A stretch of DNA of 6,691 bases from Bacteriovoracaceae bacterium (GTDB lineage Bacteria; Bdellovibrionota; UBA1018): assembly GCA_023250755.1 (NCBI GenBank), contig JAHFAC010000096.1, positions 1 to 6,691 of the forward strand, written 5' to 3'. The notes beneath the pieces are model-generated. The model was not told the origin of the DNA and made no database searches. It saw only the letters and a program-made list of their open reading frames with translations. Shown one piece after another: positions 1-5,498 of the stretch (position 1 is the first letter of the stretch; each line of letters starts with the position of its first letter). A program made the translations under genes and the position numbers.

Positions 1-308
1 AAATCCTCCTTATGTTTCCCGTAGCCGGACTGGCGTATGAATTCATCAAAGCGTGCGCTTTTCGCATGAATCAACCCATTTTTCGCGCCTTGATTTGGCC
101 TGGGCTGGTACTTCAAAATTTAACCACACGAGAACCTGAGGATGATCAGCTGGAAATCGCGCTCGCTTCCTTACGGCAAGTACTCAAGCTCGAAAAAGGC
201 ACGCTCCCAATTAAAGGCGGAACCGAGGCAATCGAAGAAATGGAGATTGCCAATATCGGAGAACTTGGACGAGTTCAAGCTAGTTTAGCCGAGTTTCCTG
301 AAGCATAG
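1..308 (+). CDS. DUF1385 (YqhQ-like) membrane protein, C-terminal part
   Basis: This is the 3' end of a gene that begins before the window; the first complete codon starts at base 3 and the stop is TAG at 306-308. The visible residues begin with hydrophobic ILL and run into MFPVAGLAYEFIK, then a second hydrophobic stretch (RALIWPGLVLQNL) and the block TTREPEDDQLEIALASL. An 'L(T)TREP-D-DQ-E-A-AL' block near the C-terminus is characteristic of DUF1385/YqhQ proteins, which are predicted integral membrane proteins of unknown function. A hydrophilic tail of about 40 residues follows. The ATG at 12 is internal, not the start, because family-like residues precede it. The gene ends 21 bases before prfA, consistent with one operon; DUF1385 genes commonly sit next to prfA in this kind of bacterium. 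Family assignment is by recognised motif, and function is unknown. Confidence 0.85.
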   Translation, partial: ILLMFPVAGLAYEFIKACAFRMNQPIFRALIWPGLVLQNLTTREPEDDQLEIALASLRQVLKLEKGTLPIKGGTEAIEEMEIANIGELGRVQASLAEFPEA

Positions 309-329
309 TGATCAAAACTCGGAGAGTTC

Positions 330-1403
330 ATGTTTGATAAACTGGAATCCGTAGAAGCCCGCTTCCTTGAAATCGAAAGCCGACTGTCAGATCCCGCGCT
401 TGCCGGTCAACCCACAGAATTCAGAAAATTATCACAAGAGCATGCGGGATTGATTGACTTAGTGAATGAATATCGCCGCTTTAGGAAAGTCCAAGCAGAA
501 ATCCAGGCAAATCAAGAGATCTTGAGTGGAAAGGATTCTGAACTTGCCTCCCTAGCAAAAGAAGAGCTCAAAACACTTCAAATGGATTCCGAAGACTCCA
601 CAAAAAAACTCCAGGTCCTTCTTTTACCAAAGGATCCCAACGACGAAAAAAACATTCTTCTTGAAATTCGTGCCGGAGCGGGGGGTGAAGAGGCCTCTCT
701 ATTTGTCGCTGAGCTTTTTCGCATGTATCAAAGATACTCTGAGCGCGAGGGCTGGAAAGTCGAAATTCTCTCCTCGAGCCCAACGGGACTGGGTGGACTC
801 AAAGAAATTATCACAATGATCACAGGATCGTGCGTTTACAGCCGTTTGAAGTGGGAGGGAGGCGTCCACCGCGTCCAACGCGTGCCAGCTACTGAAGCTC
901 AGGGCAGAATCCATACCTCGACAGTGACTGTAGCCGTCCTGCCTGAAGCAGAGGACGTGGATGTTTCGATTCAACCCACAGACCTTCGGATCGATGTTTT
1001 TCGCTCCGGTGGGGCCGGCGGACAAGGCGTCAATACGACAGACTCGGCAGTGCGCATCACGCATATTCCTTCGGGGCAGGTCGTTGTTTGCCAAGATGAA
1101 CGCTCCCAACACAAAAATAAAGACAAAGCAATGAAGATTCTGCGTTCACGCTTGTTAGAGTTCGAGCGAGAGCGTGCGGCAAAAGAACATTCCGATGCTC
1201 GCAGAAGTATGGTCGGGACGGGGGATCGAAGTGAAAGAATCCGTACCTATAATTTTCCGCAAGGAAGGCTAACCGACCATCGGATCGGCCTCACCATTTA
1301 CCAACTTCCCGAGGTAATGGAAGGTAAAATCGATGAAATCCTCTCCGCGCTTCAAGCTCACTACCAAATGGAAGCGCTGAAAGCAGAAGGATTTAGCAAA
1401 TGA
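330..1403 (+). CDS. prfA: Peptide chain release factor 1 (RF1)
   Basis: RF1 recognises UAA and UAG stop codons in the ribosomal A site and triggers hydrolysis of peptidyl-tRNA. The 357-residue length is normal for the family. A coiled N-terminal domain (about 1-100) precedes the core. The stop-codon-reading tripeptide is PAT at residues 186-188, in [14 protein letters not shown]; this is the RF1 type rather than the SPF of RF2. The catalytic GGQ is residues 230-232, in [18 protein letters not shown]. Further family blocks are [13 protein letters not shown] (113-125), [13 protein letters not shown] and the C-terminal [17 protein letters not shown]. The start is ATG 330, with a Shine-Dalgarno CGGAGAG at 320-326. 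The stop overlaps the prmC start as ATGA. Nothing appears truncated or unusual. Confidence 0.98.
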   Translation: MFDKLESVEARFLEIESRLSDPALAGQPTEFRKLSQEHAGLIDLVNEYRRFRKVQAEIQANQEILSGKDSELASLAKEELKTLQMDSEDSTKKLQVLLLPKDPNDEKNILLEIRAGAGGEEASLFVAELFRMYQRYSEREGWKVEILSSSPTGLGGLKEIITMITGSCVYSRLKWEGGVHRVQRVPATEAQGRIHTSTVTVAVLPEAEDVDVSIQPTDLRIDVFRSGGAGGQGVNTTDSAVRITHIPSGQVVVCQDERSQHKNKDKAMKILRSRLLEFERERAAKEHSDARRSMVGTGDRSERIRTYNFPQGRLTDHRIGLTIYQLPEVMEGKIDEILSALQAHYQMEALKAEGFSK

Positions 1404-2326
1404 ATGCGCTGAACAAATGCAAGGAAGCGCTCAGCCAAAGCACCTATCTTCTCCAAAGGGACTGCATCGACTCAGAAGCGGAGGTGATTGTTCAAAGTGC
1501 TTATCGTTTTACGACAGGAAAAAAACTCTCCCGTTTAGAGCTTTACTCCATCCCAAATCACGAATTCACAGAAGAGATCCTTTCACACATTCAATCTCTG
1601 ACCAAATCCAGGGCATGCGGAGTACCGCTGCAACATCTCACCGGTGTTCAGAGCTTTTTTGAACATGAATATGAAATTAACTCAGATGCCCTCATCCCAA
1701 GGCCCGAAACTGAAATTCTGGTTCAAGAAGTTATTTTAAATCAAACAAATCCAATGCTGGGCCTAGAGCTTGGACTGGGAAGCGGGATCATCTCGATCGA
1801 ACTGCTTCATCATTTCCCTCAACTCAAAATGCTCGCTTCAGAGCTCTCCGTAAAAGCTGCGGAACTCGCAACCCGAAATGCTGAGCGCATTTTAGGAAAG
1901 GGGGGGAACCAAGCAGGACGCCTTGAAATTATATCCATCGCTGAAGCCTATTTTGTACTCGAGCCCTTTCAAAAAATCCTCGTTGAAAAGAAAGCGGACC
2001 TGATCGTTAGCAATCCACCCTATCTTGCTAAAAACGACGAAATTGAAGAAGAAGTCTTAAATCATGAACCCCATTGCGCACTGTTCCCGCCAACGGACTC
2101 AGCCAATAATGAAGATGCTTTGTTCTTCTATCGAAAAATCGCACGTCAAGCCGTTGCCTTGCTCTCTTTCTCTGGCATGATTTATCTTGAAATTCCCTCG
2201 ACACGAGCCGCTCAAATCGAATCCCTTTTTTTGAAAGAGGGTTGGCTCGTTGAAATCAAGAAAGATTTATCGAGTCGAGAACGCGTGCTGATCGCAAAGA
2301 GGAACCCAAGGAGAAACTATGGATAA
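1400..2326 (+). CDS. prmC: Release factor glutamine methyltransferase PrmC (HemK)
   Basis: PrmC uses S-adenosylmethionine to methylate the side-chain amide of the GGQ glutamine in RF1 and RF2, which raises termination efficiency. The 308 residues contain an N-terminal helical domain with the family block [14 protein letters not shown] (78-91), then IPRPETE (99-105), the SAM-binding loop ELGLGSG (123-129) and the catalytic NPPY (205-208). NPPY is the signature of amide-nitrogen methyltransferases and binds the substrate glutamine. Small departures are Glu where motif I often has Asp (LELGLGSG), HEP in place of the usual YEP near 222-224, and a slightly long linker around 164-185 that contains a run of seven G bases. 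The start ATG overlaps the prfA stop by four bases (ATGA), with AAGGA at 1387-1391 as the ribosome site. Its place directly behind its substrate gene, prfA, supports the call. Confidence 0.96.
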   Translation: MNALNKCKEALSQSTYLLQRDCIDSEAEVIVQSAYRFTTGKKLSRLELYSIPNHEFTEEILSHIQSLTKSRACGVPLQHLTGVQSFFEHEYEINSDALIPRPETEILVQEVILNQTNPMLGLELGLGSGIISIELLHHFPQLKMLASELSVKAAELATRNAERILGKGGNQAGRLEIISIAEAYFVLEPFQKILVEKKADLIVSNPPYLAKNDEIEEEVLNHEPHCALFPPTDSANNEDALFFYRKIARQAVALLSFSGMIYLEIPSTRAAQIESLFLKEGWLVEIKKDLSSRERVLIAKRNPRRNYG

Positions 2327-3575
2327 GATGCGAATCAAAGGAGGAAAAACCTTGCGCGGCAAGGTTTCGGTCAGCGGCTCAAAAAATGCGGCATTGCCGA
2401 TTTTATTTTCTTCACTGCTGACTGCAGAGCCTTGTGTGTTCAACCGTGTCCCTACGTTACAAGACATCAGAACAACCCTCAAACTGCTCAGCCAGCTGGG
2501 CGCCCATGTGAAATATAGCCCTGATCAACATAAAGTGGAGATCAGTGCAAAAAATATCACAAATCACGAAGCCTCATACGACCTCGTCCGCACCATGCGT
2601 GCCTCAGTCGTGGTCCTGGGACCACTGCTTGCCCGCTTTGGTAAAGCGAAAGTAAGTTTGCCTGGAGGATGTGCCATTGGCGCCAGGCCTATTAACTTCC
2701 ATCTCGCTGCACTAGAAAAAATGGGGGCTCAAATTCAGCTTGAAGAAGGCTACGTGGTCGCATCCTGCGAGCGACTCAAAGGAGCTGCCATTACGTTTGA
2801 ATTTCCGAGCGTCGGTGCCACCGAAAATCTTATGATGGCTGCCACCTTAGCTGATGGTGAAACAGTGCTTGAAAATTGCGCCAAAGAACCTGAAATAGTC
2901 GATCTCGCGCGAGCACTTCGTGCGATGGGAGCTCAAATCCAAGGTGATGGGACCGAAACTATTCGAGTTCAAGGAAAAAAATCTCTTCATGGATGCCACT
3001 ACGAAGTAATGGGAGACCGAATTGAAGCGGGTACTTATTTAGCTGCCGCCTTTATCACCTGTGGAACCGTTGAAGTCATGGGACTGGAACCTGAATTTTT
3101 AGAGGCTGTCTTAGTAAAGTTTGAAGAAGCAGGCGCTTTGATCTCTCGCAATAAAAACAGCATCGCCCTCTCCTCATCACAACCTCCTCGCGGCACGGAT
3201 ATCACGACAGTTCCCTACCCAGGTTTTCCAACAGATATGCAGGCGCAATTCATGGCAATCATGGCAGTGGCCCAAGGCGCTTCGGTCATCACAGAGACTA
3301 TTTTTGAAAATCGCTTCATGCATGTCCCAGAACTCATTCGTCTAGGAGCAGACATTACGATTCGAGGCAAGAGTGCACTGATTCGAGGGACAACTCCACT
3401 CATCGGTGCACCCTTAATGGCGACTGACCTCAGAGCGAGTGCCAGCTTGACTTTAGGCGGGCTTGTCGCTGAAGGCGAAACCTTAATCAATCGCATTTAT
3501 CATTTAGACCGTGGCTATGAGCGAATGGAAGAAAAACTTCGCCAACTGGGTGCTGAGATAGAGCGAATTAAGTAA
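2319..3575 (+). CDS. murA: UDP-N-acetylglucosamine 1-carboxyvinyltransferase
   Basis: This cytoplasmic enzyme transfers enolpyruvate from phosphoenolpyruvate to UDP-GlcNAc, the first committed step of peptidoglycan synthesis. The 418 residues are full length and show the family landmarks: SGSKNAALP with Lys22, the active-site loop LPGGCAIGARP with Cys118, PGFPTDMQAQF with Asp306, DLRASASL with Arg372, and the C-terminal HLDRGYERMEEKLR with Arg398. Cys118 corresponds to the cysteine alkylated by fosfomycin (E. coli Cys115), so the enzyme belongs to the Cys-containing class rather than the intrinsically resistant Asp class. The start ATG 2319 overlaps the end of prmC by eight bases. A strong AAGGAG at 2308-2313, five bases upstream, selects this start over the ATG at 2328. 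The gene ends 24 bases before the stop of the convergent minus-strand ORF, and I see no convincing intrinsic terminator after it. Confidence 0.98.
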   Translation: MDKMRIKGGKTLRGKVSVSGSKNAALPILFSSLLTAEPCVFNRVPTLQDIRTTLKLLSQLGAHVKYSPDQHKVEISAKNITNHEASYDLVRTMRASVVVLGPLLARFGKAKVSLPGGCAIGARPINFHLAALEKMGAQIQLEEGYVVASCERLKGAAITFEFPSVGATENLMMAATLADGETVLENCAKEPEIVDLARALRAMGAQIQGDGTETIRVQGKKSLHGCHYEVMGDRIEAGTYLAAAFITCGTVEVMGLEPEFLEAVLVKFEEAGALISRNKNSIALSSSQPPRGTDITTVPYPGFPTDMQAQFMAIMAVAQGASVITETIFENRFMHVPELIRLGADITIRGKSALIRGTTPLIGAPLMATDLRASASLTLGGLVAEGETLINRIYHLDRGYERMEEKLRQLGAEIERIK

Positions 3576-3599
3576 ACGGCTCTTTCACTCTATAAAAAT

Positions 3600-4007
3600 T
3601 TACTCGGCCTTTTCGTCAAACATTGTCCCCTTGCGAAATTTTGCCCCTTTTTTTTGCATTCGACTGGCTCTTCCGTAGGCGTGAGATCCAAACCATCTCA
3701 CGAGAGAACCTCGCTGAAGCTGAAGGTAATTGATAATCTGAAGAAAAGCATTTGCAACACTAGTTGAAGATGACGATTCCACTAATCGCAATTGGGATTC
3801 CTTTTTCCCACTCAAAAAATCAGAAGAGATTCTCTCGTCTTTTTTATTTTCTGGTTTACTTTCCGGTTTCTTCTGTGGCCTCTTCTTGGGGCTATTTTCA
3901 GAATGACTTTCTCCTTCTTGGTGCCCAACAGTATGTTTTCCTTGCGTCTGTGAGGATGAAATAGGGGCAATAAATTTTGCTAATGCAGAGCCTACCCGTG
4001 GGAGCAT
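3600..4007 (-). CDS. Hypothetical basic, Lys/Glu/Ser-rich protein
   Basis: I do not recognise this gene. The frame encodes 135 residues from ATG 4007. An N-terminal helix-like segment (MLPRVGSALAKFIAPIS) leads to a hydrophilic low-complexity linker (about 20-65) rich in Lys, Glu, Ser and Pro. A C-terminal, probably helical part follows (about 85-125, containing VANAFLQIINYLQLQRGSLV, then RWFGSHAYG), with a basic tail ending in DEKAE. There is no signal peptide or clear membrane segment. In favour of coding: it fills a gap of more than 600 bases between housekeeping genes, it has a domain-like layout, and no gene in the opposite direction competes. Against: the only upstream ribosome-like site is AGGA, 11 bases from the ATG, and the frame stays open back to 4157. 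A better AGGTGGA site lies six bases before an in-frame ATT at 4064-4062, so the true start may be upstream. It converges on murA. Confidence 0.55.
   Translation of the reverse strand: MLPRVGSALAKFIAPISSSQTQGKHTVGHQEGESHSENSPKKRPQKKPESKPENKKDERISSDFLSGKKESQLRLVESSSSTSVANAFLQIINYLQLQRGSLVRWFGSHAYGRASRMQKKGAKFRKGTMFDEKAE
3680..3702. repeat. Perfect inverted repeat, 8-base arms
   Basis: CGTGAGAT (3680-3687) and ATCTCACG (3695-3702) are perfect reverse complements around a 7-base spacer, CCAAACC. The repeat lies inside the minus-strand hypothetical ORF, where it encodes the VRWFGSHA stretch. It is not followed by a T run on either strand, so it does not look like an intrinsic terminator. It could be a protein-binding dyad, an RNA hairpin, or a coincidence of coding sequence. 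Confidence 0.6.
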
Positions 4008-4039
4008 TTGAATACCGTTCCTGCTTCTGCCGAGGGTAA

Positions 4040-4058
4040 CGTGACCAATTGCGTCACG
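4040..4058. repeat. Perfect inverted repeat, 6-base arms (possible operator)
   Basis: CGTGAC (4040-4045) and GTCACG (4053-4058) flank a 7-base spacer, CAATTGC. The spacing is the same as in the inverted repeat at 3680-3702, and the outer arm sequence is similar (CGTGA...TCACG). It lies between the ATG of the minus-strand ORF and the plus-strand promoter, a position suited to an operator. The half-site spacing does not match the CRP pattern of GTGA-N6-TCAC. Function is unknown. Confidence 0.5.
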
Positions 4059-4097
4059 GTGAATTCTTAATCCACCTGTTTCTTTATCGGAATTCAG

Positions 4098-4129
4098 AAA
4101 AAAAACTTGAGATAAAAAATTGACCCAAG
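4098..4129 (-). terminator. Weak hairpin plus T8, terminator-like on minus strand
   Basis: Read on the minus strand, CTTGGG (4129-4124) can pair with CTCAAG (4111-4106), including one G-T pair, around a 12-base AT-rich loop. It is followed at once by eight T residues (4105-4098). The arrangement is that of an intrinsic terminator or attenuator, but the six-pair stem is weak. The same A/T-rich bases are equally well explained as an upstream promoter element for the plus-strand promoter. Confidence 0.2.
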
Positions 4130-4143
4130 TCTTGACCCCAGTA
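4120..4143 (+). repeat. Tandem 12-base direct repeat over the -35 region
   Basis: TTGACCCAAGTC (4120-4131) is followed immediately by TTGACCCCAGTA (4132-4143), matching at 10 of 12 positions. The repeat covers the -35 box and the first part of the spacer and touches the -10 box. It could be a pair of activator or repressor half-sites on nearly the same face of the helix, or a recent duplication that created a second -35 element. Confidence 0.5.
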
Positions 4144-4147
4144 TAAG
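4120..4147 (+). promoter_or_regulatory. Sigma70-type promoter for the spt-GNAT-ruvC block
   Basis: A -35 box TTGACC (4120-4125, five of six to TTGACA) and a -10 box TATAAG (4142-4147, five of six to TATAAT) are separated by 16 bases. A-rich runs at 4098-4105 and 4114-4119 just upstream could act as an UP element. Transcription would start near 4153-4155, leaving a leader of nearly 60 bases before the ATG at 4212. A second TTGACC at 4132-4137 lacks an equally good -10 box. The assignment is by consensus only. Confidence 0.55.
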
Positions 4148-4211
4148 CCGATGTTATCTATTGATTTTATTAAAGAAAAATCACTTGAATTAAAACTGGG
4201 TATCCGAATCA

Positions 4212-5498
4212 ATGGGTGATCTTTTTTCAAAATGCCATACTTTTGATGAGGCAAAACGTATTCAAGCAACAGGTCTTTATCCATTTTTTCGACCGATTCA
4301 ATCAACCTGTGGTGCAGCCGTGGTAACCCATGGAAAGCGTCGCCTGATGATCGGCTCAAATAATTATTTAGGACTGACTCATCACCCCCGAGTAAAGGCC
4401 GCTGCAAAACGCGCTATTAGCCTTTATGGAACTGGGTGTACAGGTTCTCGCTTTTTGAACGGAAACCTGGCGATCCATGAAGAGTTGGAAATCCAGCTCG
4501 CCTGCTTTTTAAAACGAGAAGCCTGTCTTGTCTTTAGTACCGGTTTTCTAGCCAATCAAGGAACTCTTTCCTGCTTAATGAGCCGAAACGATGTGATTTA
4601 CAGCGATCGAGAAAATCACGCATCCATTATTGAAGGAACGCGAATGTCCATCGGCGATACGATCAAATTTAAGCATAACGATATGGAAGACCTCGAGCGC
4701 GTCCTAACCCAAACACGTGGAAAATATGAGGGTGCACTCATCGTCGCTGACGGGGTTTTTTCGATGTCAGGGGACATCTTAGCTCTTCCTAAAGTAGCGG
4801 AATTGGCGCGCAAGCATTGCTGCAGATTTTATGTTGATGATGCCCACGCACTGGGTGTTCTCGGTCCACAGGGACAGGGCACAGAATTTCATTTCAACAT
4901 GCCCAAAACAGCAGATTTGGTTATGGGTACCTTCTCAAAATCCTTTGCATCAATCGGAGGCTTTGTTGCTGGCGACACTGATGTCATTCATTACATCAAA
5001 CACAAAGCCCGGCCCTTTATATTTAGTGCTGCAATGCCTCCCGCAGCTGTAGCAACTGTTCTCGAATGCTTAAAAGTGATTGAAGAAGAGCCCGAGCATC
5101 TTCAAAATCTCTGGAAAAACGCAAAAAAAATGCAAAGGTCACTCAATCAAATGGGCTATAATACTCTTAATAGTCAAACCCCCATTATTCCACTCTTGAT
5201 TGGTAATGATTTACTGGCTTTCGCCTTCACTCAAAAACTTTATGAAAAAGGTATTTTTGCAACTCCAGTAGTAAAGCCCGCCGTCCCAGAAGGATGCGCA
5301 CTCATCCGAACCAGTTACATGGCCTCGCACACCAACGATGATCTTGACTATGCTCTCGGGGTACTAGAAGATTTGGGTAAAGAATTTGGCATCCTCAGTG
5401 ACCAAAGTCGCCAAGATGAGATTGCATCCCTGGCCCAGGTTCACTTTGGAACAAAAATCACAGGGAGAGAAAACCATGTACCAGCTCAAATCTATTGA
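4212..5498 (+). CDS. spt: Serine palmitoyltransferase-like alpha-oxoamine synthase
   Basis: A PLP-dependent fold-type I enzyme of the alpha-oxoamine synthase family, best read as bacterial serine palmitoyltransferase. That enzyme condenses L-serine with a long-chain acyl thioester to give 3-ketosphinganine and CO2, the entry to sphingolipids. Visible landmarks are GLYPFFRPIQS (21-31), GSNNYLGL (48-55), GTGCTGSRFLNGNLAIHEEL (73-92), His136 in ENHAS (stacks on PLP), Asp209 and His212 in VDDAHALG, and the Schiff-base Lys243 in GTFSKSFASIGGF. Arg366 in LIRTSYMASH fits the family's conserved C-terminal arginine. The RFLNG and GTFSKSFAS blocks favour SPT over Kbl (DDSH, GTLGKALGG) and BioF. There is no N-terminal membrane anchor, as expected for soluble bacterial SPTs. 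The 428 residues include about 35 extra at the C-terminus, overlapping the next gene. ATG 4212 is the first ATG after an in-frame stop at 4191, but it lacks a good ribosome site. A promoter lies upstream. Acyl-chain and amino-acid specificity cannot be read from sequence. Confidence 0.82.
   Translation: MGDLFSKCHTFDEAKRIQATGLYPFFRPIQSTCGAAVVTHGKRRLMIGSNNYLGLTHHPRVKAAAKRAISLYGTGCTGSRFLNGNLAIHEELEIQLACFLKREACLVFSTGFLANQGTLSCLMSRNDVIYSDRENHASIIEGTRMSIGDTIKFKHNDMEDLERVLTQTRGKYEGALIVADGVFSMSGDILALPKVAELARKHCCRFYVDDAHALGVLGPQGQGTEFHFNMPKTADLVMGTFSKSFASIGGFVAGDTDVIHYIKHKARPFIFSAAMPPAAVATVLECLKVIEEEPEHLQNLWKNAKKMQRSLNQMGYNTLNSQTPIIPLLIGNDLLAFAFTQKLYEKGIFATPVVKPAVPEGCALIRTSYMASHTNDDLDYALGVLEDLGKEFGILSDQSRQDEIASLAQVHFGTKITGRENHVPAQIY
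5463..5468 (+). promoter_or_regulatory. Ribosome binding site fixing the GNAT gene start
   Basis: GGGAGA at 5463-5468 lies within the end of the spt gene, about eight bases before ATG 5476. It decides the start of the downstream gene. The in-frame ATG at 5386 would add 30 residues with no family character, would overlap spt by 113 bases, and has no comparable site. Confidence 0.75.

Noticed and set aside
699..1112. Minus-strand 137-residue ORF inside prfA
   Set aside because: Antisense shadow of the conserved RF1 core, Cys/His-rich by composition only.
3576..3599. Intrinsic terminator between murA and the convergent ORF
   Set aside because: Only short AT-rich pairing (AGTAAA with TTTACT) with a long loop and no GC stem was found.
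3764..3964. Plus-strand 66-residue hydrophobic ORF in the murA-spt gap
   Set aside because: It is the complement of the Lys/Glu/Ser-rich stretch of the minus-strand ORF, which produces Phe/Leu-rich translation. It has no ribosome site and no domain pattern.
4041..4057. CRP-type site at the GTGA...TCAC dyad
   Set aside because: The spacing between GTGA and TCAC is nine bases, not the six of CRP/FNR-type sites.
4140..4145. Minus-strand -10 box TATACT for the hypothetical gene
   Set aside because: It matches the -10 consensus well, but none of the 16-18 base spacings gives a credible -35 box, and it overlaps the plus-strand -10. Kept only as a possibility.
4084..4407. Minus-strand 107-residue ORF over the start of spt
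   Set aside because: It overlaps the well-supported spt coding region and its promoter, and its residues show no family pattern.
5386..5475. N-terminal extension of the GNAT protein from ATG 5386
   Set aside because: The added 30 residues have no family character and would overlap spt by 113 bases, and GGGAGA at 5463-5468 supports ATG 5476.
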